A stretch of DNA of 64,000 nucleotides from Gammaproteobacteria bacterium (lineage in GTDB: Bacteria; Pseudomonadota; Gammaproteobacteria; Ga0077536), in NCBI GenBank assembly GCA_016191285.1, contig JACPPA010000021.1, positions 78,473-142,472 on the forward strand, in the 5' to 3' direction. Made by a program: the position numbers and the translations under genes. Position 1 is the first letter of the stretch; each line of letters starts with the position of its first letter. This document shows positions 36,339 to 45,359 of this stretch, in pieces. The notes under the pieces are model-generated. The model saw only the letters and a list, made by a program, of their open reading frames with translations. It was not told where the DNA came from and ran no database searches.

Positions 36339-37002
36339 TTTATCGATCGCGAGCCTGATTCTCGGTGCGAGCGTGCTGGTCAAGCTCGTGATGCTCGCGC
36401 TGCTCGTCGCCTCTGTCGCGTCCTGGTCGCTGGTGATCCGCAAGCGTCGCGAACTTAACGATGCGAAGCGGATCGCGCAAGGTTTCGAGGATCAATTTTG
36501 GGCCGCCGAAGATCTCACCGCGTTGTTCAATCGCATCGCGCAACAACGCCATCCGTCAGACGGTACGCAACGCATCTTTGAAGCTGGATTCAAGGAATTC
36601 GCGCGGCTACGCAAAAAAGAGGGCATTCCACCCGAGATGATTTTGGAAGGCTCGCAACGGGCGATGCGCATTGCGCTCAATCGCGAGCTGGAAGAACTAG
36701 AAGCGAATCTGCCGATGTTGGCCACCGTCGGCTCGGTCAGTCCGTACATCGGGCTGTTTGGCACCGTGTGGGGCATCATGAATTCATTTCGCGGCTTGAG
36801 TAACGCGCATCAAGCGACGCTCGGGATGGTCGCACCCGGCATTTCGGAGGCGCTGGTGGCGACCGCGATGGGGCTCTTCGCGGCGATCCCCGCGGTCATT
36901 TTCTATAACCGCTTCTCGAGTCAAATCGATCGCCTGACTACCCGTTATGAAATTTTTGCTGAAGAATTCGCGGCGATTCTGCAGCGCCAAATGCATACCT
37001 AG
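36328..37002 (+). CDS. tolQ: Tol-Pal system inner-membrane protein TolQ
   Basis: 224-aa MotA/ExbB-family membrane protein, part of the proton channel that powers Tol-Pal constriction of the outer membrane at division. Three membrane helices are seen: near residues 10-32, and in the LATVGSVSPYIGLFGTVWGI and APGISEALVATAMGLFAAIP regions. The start overlaps the ybgC stop. Partners tolR and tolA follow directly. Confidence 0.95.
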   Translation: MQGDLSIASLILGASVLVKLVMLALLVASVASWSLVIRKRRELNDAKRIAQGFEDQFWAAEDLTALFNRIAQQRHPSDGTQRIFEAGFKEFARLRKKEGIPPEMILEGSQRAMRIALNRELEELEANLPMLATVGSVSPYIGLFGTVWGIMNSFRGLSNAHQATLGMVAPGISEALVATAMGLFAAIPAVIFYNRFSSQIDRLTTRYEIFAEEFAAILQRQMHT

Positions 37003-37013
37003 CCGAAGCAATC

Positions 37014-37463
37014 ATGGCCAATGTAATGCATCGAGGTCGGCGTGGCGGTAAACGCCGGTTGATGGCCGAGATGAACGTCGTGCCGTACATCGACGTGACG
37101 CTGGTACTGTTGATTATTTTCATGATTACGGCGCCGCTCATCACGCAAGGGGTCAAAGTGGATCTCCCGCAGGCGCCCTCGGAAGTCATGTCGCCAACCG
37201 AGCAGGAACCGGTGATCGTGACGGTGGACGCGCATGGCGCGATTTACGTCGATCTCGGCGAGAAACCGGAATCCGCGATCGACGAAGCAACCTTGGTGAC
37301 GCGCATCGCGGGCATCAGCAAGTATCGCCCGGGGACGGATTTCATGGTGCGTGGAGATGCAGGCGTCGCCTATGGGCGGGTGGTCGAAGTGATGGCTTTG
37401 CTGCAAAGCGCCGGGGTCAAGAATGTCGGTTTAATGACCGATCCGCCGCCGGCCAAGAAATAA
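37014..37463 (+). CDS. tolR: Tol-Pal system protein TolR
   Basis: 149-aa ExbD-family protein with one membrane helix carrying the proton-conducting Asp (MNVVPYIDVTLVLLIIFMIT). The periplasmic domain (VKVDLPQAPSEVMSP onward) dimerises on peptidoglycan. It lies 11 bp after tolQ, with which it forms the motor complex. Confidence 0.95.
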   Translation: MANVMHRGRRGGKRRLMAEMNVVPYIDVTLVLLIIFMITAPLITQGVKVDLPQAPSEVMSPTEQEPVIVTVDAHGAIYVDLGEKPESAIDEATLVTRIAGISKYRPGTDFMVRGDAGVAYGRVVEVMALLQSAGVKNVGLMTDPPPAKK

Positions 37464-37482
37464 ATGCGTCAGTGAGTATTAC

Positions 37483-38430
37483 GTGCCCCAGTCCATGAAG
37501 AAATCATCGTCAATTGCCGCGGCGCGCGTGCGCGAACCTGGCCGCGACCGCTCGTTTTACTACTCGGTGCTCCTCCATGCGGCGTTGATCGTGGCCGTGA
37601 TCGTCGGGATTGATTGGAAGATCAGCTCGGCACCCGCGCCGAGCGTCGCACCAAACGTGATGAATGCGACGACCGTGGACTCGCACCAAGTCGCCGCCGA
37701 AGCCGCGAAGCTGAAAGCGCAGGAAGAGAAGAAACACGCCCTTGAGCAGCAACGGCAACAGAAAGCCGAGGAGAAGGTCAGGGCCGAAGAGACGCGCTTG
37801 AAAAAACTGCAGGAAGAGCAGGCAGAAGTGAAGCGCCAAAAGGAAGCGGAAAATCGCCAATTGGAAACTGACAAGCAGCGCCTCCAACAAGAAAAAGCGC
37901 TGGCCACGCAGCAAAAGAAAAAACTTGAAGAAGAAAAGCAACAGTTAGAGGTCGAGACCCGCGAAGCTGCTGAAGACAAGAAACAGCGCGAAACCATTGC
38001 TGCAAAAAAGAAAGCTGAACTCGATAAGAAGCACGCGAAGGAAGAACAGCGTAAGAAGGAAGCGGCAAAGGCGGAAGCAGCATTGAAGGATGCGCTCGCG
38101 ACCGAGGAAGCCGAACAAGCCGCGGCGGCGCAAGCGAGCCAGGATGCATCCGAACTTGAAAAATATAACGCGCGCATTGCTAGAGCAATTGAAAATGTCT
38201 TTGTACGTCCGCCCGGTCTGGAACCAGGGCTAAAATGCACTCTGTTTGTGCGTGTAATCCCGGGTGGGGAAGTTATTGAAGCACGGGTAGTTAAATCCAG
38301 TGGCAATGCGGTATTCGATCGCCAAGCGGAAATCGCAGTACGCAAAGCAGCGCCCTTGCCCGTTCCAGAAGAGTCGCGTTTGTTCCAACCCTTTCGTGAA
38401 TTCACTTTCTTGTTCGACCCGGAGTCGTAG
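37483..38430 (+). CDS. tolA: Cell-envelope integrity protein TolA
   Basis: 315-aa periplasm-spanning protein linking the TolQR motor to TolB/Pal. A single N-terminal helix (FYYSVLLHAALIVAVIVGI) is followed by a long Lys/Glu/Gln/Ala-rich helical stalk (about residues 65-220) and a C-terminal TonB-like domain (GLKCTLFVRVIPGGEVIEAR, ..VFDRQAEIAVRKAAPLP). The GTG at 37483 and an ATG at 37495 are both possible starts. The charged stalk makes a long antisense frame that is not a gene. Confidence 0.94.
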   Translation: MPQSMKKSSSIAAARVREPGRDRSFYYSVLLHAALIVAVIVGIDWKISSAPAPSVAPNVMNATTVDSHQVAAEAAKLKAQEEKKHALEQQRQQKAEEKVRAEETRLKKLQEEQAEVKRQKEAENRQLETDKQRLQQEKALATQQKKKLEEEKQQLEVETREAAEDKKQRETIAAKKKAELDKKHAKEEQRKKEAAKAEAALKDALATEEAEQAAAAQASQDASELEKYNARIARAIENVFVRPPGLEPGLKCTLFVRVIPGGEVIEARVVKSSGNAVFDRQAEIAVRKAAPLPVPEESRLFQPFREFTFLFDPES

Positions 38431-38434
38431 TGCC

Positions 38435-39739
38435 GTGATAAGACATTTGATTACGCTAACGTTGTTATGCGGTGTGGTGACGGTTCAAGGGCAGACAGCG
38501 ATCAAAGGCCCGCTCGAAATACGCATCACCCAAGGCGTGAAAGGGGCGTTACCCATTGCAGTTGTACCGTTCGAGTGGAACGGCGCCCCGTTACCTGAAG
38601 ATCTGGCGCAAGTGGTCTCAAATGACTTAACGCGAAGCGGAAGTTTTAATGCAATGCCACGTGAAGATTTACCCGCAAGGCCGACCGACGTCGCGCAAAT
38701 CAATTACAAGGATTGGCGAGCCCTCGGCATGGATAATCTGGTCATCGGTCGTGTCAGCGTGGCCAGCGATGGCGGTTATGTCGTCGAGTTTCGCCTGATC
38801 GATATTTTTACCGGCAAACAAACCGCCGGATATCAAATCCCGGCGCAGGCATCGAATCTGCGGCTGACCGCACACCACATCAGCGATCTCATTTATGAAG
38901 CCTTGTTGAAAACCAAAGGCGCGTTTTCGACACGCATCGCCTACGTGACGGTCGATCGCAGAGGTCCCAAGGACGCGACGTACCATCTGCAAATTGCCGA
39001 TGCCGATGGCTACGATGCCAGATCGGTGCTCGAGTCACGCCAGCCGGTGTTATCACCTGATTGGTCGCCGGATGGAAACCGCCTGGCCTACGTTTCGTTT
39101 GAGGACCGCAATTCGGCCATCTACGTGCAAGATGTGCGAACTGGCGAACGCGAAAAAGTAGTTTCCGGTATTGGCATCAACAGCTCGCCGGCGTTTTCGC
39201 CCGACGGTCGGCGCCTCGCGGTCACGCGCTCGCTCGAAGGCAATCCCGATATCTACTTGGTCGATCTTGCAACCAAGCAACAGACGCGACTGACAACCGA
39301 TGAAGCCATCGACACCGAGGCCGCCTGGTCACCGGATGGGCAAACGATTGTGTTCACCTCCGATCGCGGTGGCGGTCCGCAGATTTATAAAGTGCCGGCG
39401 AGCGGCGGTCCGCAACAACGTGTGACCTTTAACATGGGGGATTACAATGCGCGCGCAAGCTATTCGCCCGATGGCAAGTCGTTAGTCATGGTGACCGGGG
39501 GCAAGGGATTCCGCATCGCCGTGCTCGATCTCGCGAGTGGCGCGTTCAAAACGATTACCAGCGGCAACCTCGACGAATCGCCGAGCTTCGCCCCGAACGG
39601 CAGCATGATCATCTATGCGACAATGGGTGAGCGCGGCACGGAACTCGCCGCGACTTCCGTCGACGGTACCGTTAAACAACGCTTGGCGTCACAACAAGGA
39701 CAGGTACGCGAGCCAGCATGGAGCCCATTTCGCCAGTGA
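38435..39739 (+). CDS. tolB: Tol-Pal system beta-propeller protein TolB
   Basis: 434-aa periplasmic protein. A signal peptide (LITLTLLCGVVTVQGQT) precedes the N-terminal domain and a six-bladed propeller with repeated SPDG blocks (PDWSPDGNRLAYVSF, SPAFSPDGRRLAVTRS, EAAWSPDGQTIVFTSD, RASYSPDGKSLVMVTG). It binds Pal and TolA. The GTG at 38435, 5 bp after tolA stops, gives the proper signal peptide; an upstream in-frame start at 38300 lies within tolA and is rejected. Confidence 0.94.
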   Translation: MIRHLITLTLLCGVVTVQGQTAIKGPLEIRITQGVKGALPIAVVPFEWNGAPLPEDLAQVVSNDLTRSGSFNAMPREDLPARPTDVAQINYKDWRALGMDNLVIGRVSVASDGGYVVEFRLIDIFTGKQTAGYQIPAQASNLRLTAHHISDLIYEALLKTKGAFSTRIAYVTVDRRGPKDATYHLQIADADGYDARSVLESRQPVLSPDWSPDGNRLAYVSFEDRNSAIYVQDVRTGEREKVVSGIGINSSPAFSPDGRRLAVTRSLEGNPDIYLVDLATKQQTRLTTDEAIDTEAAWSPDGQTIVFTSDRGGGPQIYKVPASGGPQQRVTFNMGDYNARASYSPDGKSLVMVTGGKGFRIAVLDLASGAFKTITSGNLDESPSFAPNGSMIIYATMGERGTELAATSVDGTVKQRLASQQGQVREPAWSPFRQ

Positions 39740-39788
39740 ACTCCGATGCCAAAACGCTCGGGGTTACGCGCGAAAGATTTCAGTGTGC

Positions 39789-39815
39789 GCCGCAAGCCAT
39801 GACACGGCTTGCGGC
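39789..39815 (+). terminator. Hairpin between tolB and pal
   Basis: 10-bp perfect stem GCCGCAAGCC/GGCTTGCGGC with a 7-nt loop. There is no T-run, so it is more likely an intercistronic mRNA hairpin that tunes tolB versus pal levels than a full terminator. Confidence 0.5.
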
Positions 39816-39852
39816 CTGAATTAAACATTAAAAATTTGGTGAGGAGAGAGCG

Positions 39853-40398
39853 ATGACTAAGACCTTGAGTAATGCCTTGTTAACGCTGTTGGCGGCGGTT
39901 GCGATTACCGCGTGCAGTAGCCTGGATAAAAAGCCCGCGCCGCCGGCGTCGGTCGAAAACCGCGGGATCTCGGGCAATGAAATGAGCGATATCGACGCCG
40001 CCAAGAGCAAAGGTATGGCGGGTGACACCGGCGGCGGGGCAAACGCCTTAAATGATCCCAAGAGTCCGCTTGCGACACGGGTGATCTATTTCGATTACGA
40101 CAGTACGACGATTCGGCAGGATTTCGCTGCGATAGTACAAGCGCACGCGACCTATCTCGCCGCCAATCAGGGCGTGTCGATCACGGTTGAAGGGCATGCC
40201 GATGAACGTGGGACGCCAGAATACAATTTGGCGCTCGGCGAACGTCGCGCGCTCGCCATCCGCAAACAATTAGTGTTGCTCGGCGCCAGCGCCGGCCAGA
40301 TTAAAACCGTGAGCTATGGCGAAGAACGGCCCATCGCGCTAGGTCATGACGAGCAGGCTTATAGCCTGAACCGGCGCGCGGAGTTGATCTACCCGTAA
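39853..40398 (+). CDS. pal: Peptidoglycan-associated lipoprotein Pal
   Basis: 181-aa outer-membrane lipoprotein. The signal peptide ends in the lipobox ITAC (cysteine near residue 22). The C-terminal OmpA-like domain has the peptidoglycan-binding core VEGHADERGTPEYNLALGER and the RRAELIYP end. It anchors the outer membrane to peptidoglycan and is moved by TolB. A strong RBS (GAGGAGAG) precedes the ATG. Confidence 0.95.
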   Translation: MTKTLSNALLTLLAAVAITACSSLDKKPAPPASVENRGISGNEMSDIDAAKSKGMAGDTGGGANALNDPKSPLATRVIYFDYDSTTIRQDFAAIVQAHATYLAANQGVSITVEGHADERGTPEYNLALGERRALAIRKQLVLLGASAGQIKTVSYGEERPIALGHDEQAYSLNRRAELIYP

Positions 40399-40473
40399 TG
40401 GAATGAATTGAACACAGTCGGGACGAATGAACGGGGAGGGCAGGTGAGCGTGGGCAGAGACGAGGAGGTGGCG

Positions 40474-41433
40474 ATGCGATCGGCGAAGTTCTTGGTTTGG
40501 AGTGCATTCTGCTGCTGGCTGTTGGGGGTTCCGCAATTCGTCGCGGCCGAACCATCCGAGTTGGCCGGTCGCGTTGCCAAACTTGAGCAGACGTTTAGTA
40601 ATCGTGGGTTACTTGATCTGCTGCAAGAGGTCGAAAATCTAAAGCGTGAGATTAAAAGTCTACGCGGCGAACTCGAGAATCAAACTCATGCGCTCGAGCA
40701 GCTTAAGAAGTCACAAACCGCGACTTACACCGATTTAGATTCGCGTCTGCACGCACTCCAGGGTTCAGCCGCGCCACTGCCGACATTGCAAGCCGCGCCG
40801 GCCGACCCAGTGGCGGGTACACCGGCCATGCAAGGTAATTTGCAGGTTGAAACTGAACCTCACCCGCGGACTCCGGTCGACGCCAGCGGTACGCCAAACA
40901 CCGAACTGACACCGACCACCACTGACTCGACCGGCGCCAATCGTTTACTCGATCAATCGAGCGGACTCGCCGCCGTGACCCCCGGAGCCGGCGAAATGGC
41001 GATGACGCCCACGCCGTCTGGCGAAAATTCCGCCGCGCCGTTGTCGATCACGGACGATGCAAAGTCGGAAGCTGCCTATCGCGATGCGTTTGGGGCTTTG
41101 AAATCGGGTGAGTACGATAAGGCCATCACCGCGCTCAGCGCTTTCCAGCAGCAATACCCGAATAGTCAGTATGGCGACAATGCTCAGTTCTGGCTTGCCG
41201 AAGCCTATTATGTGAAGCGTGATTTCGCGGCTGCGTTACCCGAATACCAGAAGATGATGACCAATTATCCGGCGAGCAAAAAGCTTTCGCACGCGATGTT
41301 GAAAATTGGCTATAGCTATTTGGAACTCGGCCAGCCCGAGCAAGCGCGTACGGTACTTGAAGATCTCCAACGGCGCTTCCCAGGCTCGGCCGCCGCGCAG
41401 CTCGCGGCTCAGCGTCTTGCGCCGGCGCATTAG
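40474..41433 (+). CDS. cpoB: Cell-division coordinator CpoB (YbgF)
   Basis: 319-aa periplasmic protein with an N-terminal signal (KFLVWSAFCCWLLGVPQFVAA), a coiled-coil trimerisation segment (VENLKREIKSLRGELENQTH), a ~100-residue low-complexity Pro/Thr linker and three C-terminal TPR repeats (GEYDKAITALSAFQQQYP, DFAALPEYQ-type and GQPEQARTVLEDLQRRFP). It coordinates Tol-Pal with peptidoglycan synthesis. The ATG at 40474 follows a GAGGAGG ribosome-binding site; an earlier frame from 40408 lacks a signal at its start. Confidence 0.92.
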   Translation: MRSAKFLVWSAFCCWLLGVPQFVAAEPSELAGRVAKLEQTFSNRGLLDLLQEVENLKREIKSLRGELENQTHALEQLKKSQTATYTDLDSRLHALQGSAAPLPTLQAAPADPVAGTPAMQGNLQVETEPHPRTPVDASGTPNTELTPTTTDSTGANRLLDQSSGLAAVTPGAGEMAMTPTPSGENSAAPLSITDDAKSEAAYRDAFGALKSGEYDKAITALSAFQQQYPNSQYGDNAQFWLAEAYYVKRDFAAALPEYQKMMTNYPASKKLSHAMLKIGYSYLELGQPEQARTVLEDLQRRFPGSAAAQLAAQRLAPAH

Positions 41434-41479
41434 GCATTCGATGCCGTCGCGCCGCTAGCGCGTTCCGCAGATACGCAAC

Positions 41480-42154
41480 ATGTCGCAGGGGCGCGCCGTT
41501 GTTTTGTTATCGGGCGGGTTGGATTCGGCGACATGCTTAGCGCTCGCGCGTGCTACCGGCCAACATTGCTTTGCGTTGAGCATTAACTATGGTCAGCGTC
41601 ATGTCGCCGAACTCGCGGCGGCGCGCGACATCGCGCATGAACTCGGCGCGGCTGAATGCCGCGAAGCGAAAGTCGATCTCGGCCAATTCGGTGGCTCGGC
41701 GCTGACCGACGACACGCTGACCGTTCCGCACGCACCCTCCGCTGGGATCCCGATCACTTACGTTCCTGCACGCAATACGGTGTTCCTCGCGCTAGCAACC
41801 GCATGGGCCGAAGTCCTAGGCGCTACTGAAATTCACTGCGGGGTGAATGCGGTTGACTACTCGGGCTATCCGGATTGTCGCCCTGAGTTTATCGCAGCGT
41901 TCGAGACTGTCGCGCGGCTCGGAACCAAAGCGGGGGTCGAAGGCGCTGCGCTCAAAATTCGAACGCCATTAATCGCGTGGTCAAAAGCTGAAATTATCCG
42001 TCGAGGAATCGCGCTTGGCGTTGATTACGCGCGGACCGTATCGTGCTATCAAGCAGATAGTGATGGCCGCGCCTGCGGCAACTGCGACGCCTGCCGCCTT
42101 CGTCGCGACGGATTTATCGCCGCCGGGGTAATCGACCCAACGCGCTATCAGTGA
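41480..42154 (+). CDS. queC: 7-cyano-7-deazaguanine synthase QueC
   Basis: 224-aa ATP-dependent enzyme making preQ0 for queuosine tRNA modification. The PP-loop [14 protein letters not shown] is at the N-terminus, and the C-terminal zinc-binding cysteines are clear ([18 protein letters not shown]). It follows cpoB, as in pseudomonads, but queE is not present between them. Confidence 0.95.
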   Translation: MSQGRAVVLLSGGLDSATCLALARATGQHCFALSINYGQRHVAELAAARDIAHELGAAECREAKVDLGQFGGSALTDDTLTVPHAPSAGIPITYVPARNTVFLALATAWAEVLGATEIHCGVNAVDYSGYPDCRPEFIAAFETVARLGTKAGVEGAALKIRTPLIAWSKAEIIRRGIALGVDYARTVSCYQADSDGRACGNCDACRLRRDGFIAAGVIDPTRYQ

Positions 42155-42157
42155 GCG

Positions 42158-44299
42158 TCAGCGAAGGGCGTAGCTCGCCGATTTCGTCGGCTCGAGCAAA
42201 CCGGTCAGAGGTAAATTGGAAAGTTCGGTGACCGCGCCCGGTGTCGCCGCTGTTCTTAGATGCCGATAGGCACCGTAGAGCGATTGGATTTGGCGTACAT
42301 AGATAATCGCCTGACCACAACTGCCAGCGCCCCCACGTGACGAGCGTGCGAATTGCAGCATGGCGAGCTCCACATTGCCAAACCATTTATTCGGATCGAG
42401 ATTAAGTTTCTCGGCCATCTGACGGGCGCGTGCGACGCGATCGATCCCAATATTGTAGGCGGCCAAGGCGAACCATGTGCGCTCGCCTACAGGCACGCCA
42501 TCCTCGAACTCACTGCGCAGATTATAAAGATACTTAACGCCGGCATGGATCGATGCATCGGGCCGCGAAAGATTTTCGAAACCAAGTGATTTGGCTGTGC
42601 TCGGCAACATTTGCATCAGACCGCGGGCCCCGCCAGCCGACACCGCGCGTGGATCAAATTGGCTTTCTTGATAAATTTGCGCCGCGATCAACCGCCAGTC
42701 AAAATCGTATTGATCGGCATAGGTTTGAACGATTCGGTCGTACGGTGATATTGGTTGTGTGTCGCTTTTTGCGATTTGCGTTCGGCCATGCGGCGCGAAA
42801 TAGCGCGCAGCGAGTACGGCGTCCAGACCGTTACGGTGTGCGTCGACTAGAAATCGGTTGACAGCCTGGAGCATCGATTCGTCCGATCCGCGTACGATCC
42901 AGCGATAATCGAATTGATGAGGAATCGAGTCGCCAACGACTAGGTCTGGACGCGCGGTAAGCAGCTGACGACTCTCGACGGGATCGATCGCGACGGCGTC
43001 TATTTGACCGCGGCCCAAGCGGTCGAGCAGCGTTTGTTTCGGGACCGTTGGCGCGGCCGCGATTGCGTGCAGTCCTGAAATCTCCGCCGGTAAACTCCGC
43101 ACGGCGCGCAATTCGGGGGAATCGTCGTAGGCCACCACCAACTTTTGCCGGGTACTCGCCGCCGCGGTATCCGGCGCGTTTCGACGCGTAAGCAACGCAT
43201 ACGCATTGTAATGATAGCGCCGCGACGCACGCACACTAGGGTCGCCATGGAATGCTGCATTCGCGAGACGAGTGGTGATGATGTCGCCAACGCCATCCTT
43301 CAACCATTGCAATAATTGGTTATCGCTATCGGCAACCAAGACTTCGAGCGCCAGCGCGTGTGCCTCGGCGAAACTCCTCGCGAGTTCGAACTCGTACCCC
43401 GTTGGCGAGCCCCCATCGACGAAATAATTCTGCGCATCGACGCGCGTGAGGATGCGCAGGACGCCACGCTTTTTTATAGCGTCGAAGTCCCGGGGCGCGG
43501 CGACCGGGTCGAAGTAAGCGGTGTGGTAGCGTTCAATAAAGCGGTTGAGACCGAGTAATAGATCGCGCTGGTCGCTGCGTACGTACCACCCGATCGGCTC
43601 GTTATCCGTCAAATCGAATAGGCGCTTGAGCCGCGGATAGGCCGTCAGGTCATCGGCTGCCATGGTGGTCGGCAACACGGCGGCGTCATAGTCGCCATCG
43701 GCCACGTAGCGCAAGGCGGTATCGCGATCGAGGTTCGGCGGCAGTGCTTCGAGCTGCAGGTTGGGCACTGTTTTCCGTAATTTTTCTAGATACGACCAGA
43801 GTGGCGAGGAGAGCCGCGCGGCGATGTGCATTCCGGCCAGTTCAAGCGGGCTCTTCGCCGGTGAATCCGCCCGCCCGATGAGCTGGTAGCGTTCCGTGGC
43901 GAGCGGGTGGGTGCGGGTGACGCTGGGCTCCTGTTCAAGTTCGGGCGACAAGGTGCCGATAGCGATATCGCCCTCGCCGCGCAGCAGTTTCTGATACAGG
44001 TCAATTGGCCGGAAGACCTCCACCCACTTCAGCGTGAGGTGGCGGGCCCGGGCGTAGTCGGTGAGCATCGATATTTCCAGCGCACGATTGCGTTGCCATT
44101 GGGTGGCCCGCTCGCCGAGGATTAAGACGCGTAAGGGCTGGTTGTGGAAAAGAGCGCCGTTCAAGCTCGGGGCGTGAGACGACTCGGACGCGGTGCTCCA
44201 CAACGGATGGGCAGCCGCGACCGCGGCTGAGCCCACGCCGGCAGCAAACAATCCCGCACACCACCACGCAGTGGCGCTGTTTAAGCGCAAACGAGTCAT
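42158..44299 (-). CDS. MltF-like lytic transglycosylase with two substrate-binding-like domains
   Basis: 713-aa periplasmic protein, larger than classical MltF (about 480-520). After an N-terminal signal (LFAAGVGSAAVAAAHP) come two solute-binding type 3-like modules (about residues 55-270 and 275-500, the second opening with KKRGVLRILTRVDAQNYF), then an SLT domain (about 530-680) with the catalytic Glu in YQESQFDPRAVSAGGARGL. It presumably cleaves peptidoglycan to 1,6-anhydro products, regulated by ligand binding to the N-terminal modules. It converges with queC (3-bp gap). Confidence 0.85.
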   Translation of the reverse strand: MTRLRLNSATAWWCAGLFAAGVGSAAVAAAHPLWSTASESSHAPSLNGALFHNQPLRVLILGERATQWQRNRALEISMLTDYARARHLTLKWVEVFRPIDLYQKLLRGEGDIAIGTLSPELEQEPSVTRTHPLATERYQLIGRADSPAKSPLELAGMHIAARLSSPLWSYLEKLRKTVPNLQLEALPPNLDRDTALRYVADGDYDAAVLPTTMAADDLTAYPRLKRLFDLTDNEPIGWYVRSDQRDLLLGLNRFIERYHTAYFDPVAAPRDFDAIKKRGVLRILTRVDAQNYFVDGGSPTGYEFELARSFAEAHALALEVLVADSDNQLLQWLKDGVGDIITTRLANAAFHGDPSVRASRRYHYNAYALLTRRNAPDTAAASTRQKLVVAYDDSPELRAVRSLPAEISGLHAIAAAPTVPKQTLLDRLGRGQIDAVAIDPVESRQLLTARPDLVVGDSIPHQFDYRWIVRGSDESMLQAVNRFLVDAHRNGLDAVLAARYFAPHGRTQIAKSDTQPISPYDRIVQTYADQYDFDWRLIAAQIYQESQFDPRAVSAGGARGLMQMLPSTAKSLGFENLSRPDASIHAGVKYLYNLRSEFEDGVPVGERTWFALAAYNIGIDRVARARQMAEKLNLDPNKWFGNVELAMLQFARSSRGGAGSCGQAIIYVRQIQSLYGAYRHLRTAATPGAVTELSNLPLTGLLEPTKSASYALR

Positions 44300-44493
44300 T
44301 CCAGCGCGAAACCTTTGGTCTTAAGTCTGATTATTTTGTGAGCAAGTCGACACATTTGAGCGCCGAACGGAAGCTGGCGCAACCGCCGTTCGTCGATGTC
44401 GACGCTACAGAAATGAGATTAGCGAGGAATTACAACCAACCACCAACGCATTCTAAGATAGTTATCGAAGAAAAGTAACTAATCATTTGTATT

Positions 44494-44519
44494 AAAGACT
44501 AATATCTTAGATAGTCTTT
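44494..44519 (-). terminator. Weak hairpin downstream of the MurU-like gene
   Basis: 8-bp perfect stem AAAGACTA/TAGTCTTT with a 10-nt loop, 12 bp after the murU-like stop codon. It is AT-rich and followed on the minus strand by TTTAATAC, so it could be a modest terminator. The remaining 190 bp to mltF hold no gene and probably its promoter. Confidence 0.4.
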
Positions 44520-44531
44520 GCCGGGCCATGG

Positions 44532-45200
44532 TCACTTTGAAGTAAAAAATCGTTTCGCGTCGGTTAATCGCTCAGGGGTTCCGATGTCCATCCAAAGCCC
44601 GCGATGCACCTGCCCCGTGACGCGATCTTCGGCAGCCGCTGCCCGCAGCAGCGGCGTGAGTGGGAACCGTTGCACGGGCGGGGACTTCTCAAAAAATCGT
44701 GGGTGATAGACCGCGATGCCGGCGAAGGTGAAACGCGCGATCGAAGCATTGTCGACGCGGGTTCCGACGAGTGCGAAGTCGCCGCCTTGGTGATCCGGCG
44801 GATTGGGCACGAGCACCAAGTGCGCGTCTTCGACCTGCCCTGGGAGCGCGGAAAACTCAAAATCGGTTAATACATCGCCATTCACGACGATGAATGGCGC
44901 GCGCTCGAGCAACGACAGAGCATGCTTAATTCCGCCGCCGGTTTCGAGCGCGCCCGGTGGCTCGCGCGAGTAGGCAACTGTCATTCCAAACTGAGCGCCG
45001 GATCCGATCCTAGCTTCGATTAGATGCCCTAGGTGCGCGACATTGATCACGCACCGCCTGACTCCGGCACGCTGCAATTCCCGCAAGTGGCGATCGAGTA
45101 AGGTAGCGTCGCCGATCGCTATCAGGGGTTTGGGCAATAGGTCGGTCAGCGGCCGCAGTCGTTCGCCCCGGCCCGCCGCAAGAATCAATGCATTCATCAC
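44532..45200 (-). CDS. murU: Nucleotidyltransferase, N-acetylmuramate-1-phosphate uridylyltransferase-like (MurU)
   Basis: 222-aa sugar-phosphate nucleotidyltransferase. The N-terminal LILAAGRGERLRPLTDLLPK is the NTP-binding signature, and FIVVNGDVLTDF holds the metal-binding Asp. Size and spacing fit MurU, which recycles peptidoglycan amino sugars to UDP-MurNAc, consistent with the nearby transglycosylase. A related sugar-1-phosphate transferase cannot be excluded. Two adjacent ATG codons (45200, 45197) are possible starts. Confidence 0.8.
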   Translation of the reverse strand: MMNALILAAGRGERLRPLTDLLPKPLIAIGDATLLDRHLRELQRAGVRRCVINVAHLGHLIEARIGSGAQFGMTVAYSREPPGALETGGGIKHALSLLERAPFIVVNGDVLTDFEFSALPGQVEDAHLVLVPNPPDHQGGDFALVGTRVDNASIARFTFAGIAVYHPRFFEKSPPVQRFPLTPLLRAAAAEDRVTGQVHRGLWMDIGTPERLTDAKRFFTSK

Positions 45201-45359
45201 GAGACTAGCGTTGACGTGGAGTTGACAATTTAAGAGTTACGCGACTGCCCCGCCAGCGTCTAGCGCGGGGACGCAGCTTGCGCCATCGAGCGCATTCGGT
45301 TCGAATAACACAGCGAGTGCCTGGATATAGTTAATAACCACCGAGATCCGCGGCGCGAT

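Noticed and set aside
37560-38405. Antisense 281-aa frame over tolA
   Set aside because: It is the complement of the Lys/Glu/Ala-rich stalk codons of TolA and gives a Cys/Ser/Phe-rich nonsense protein.
45201-45359. TTGACA hexamers as a divergent promoter of murU/kdsD
   Set aside because: Two TTGAC-type hexamers are seen near 45211-45227, but no convincing -10 box at proper spacing.
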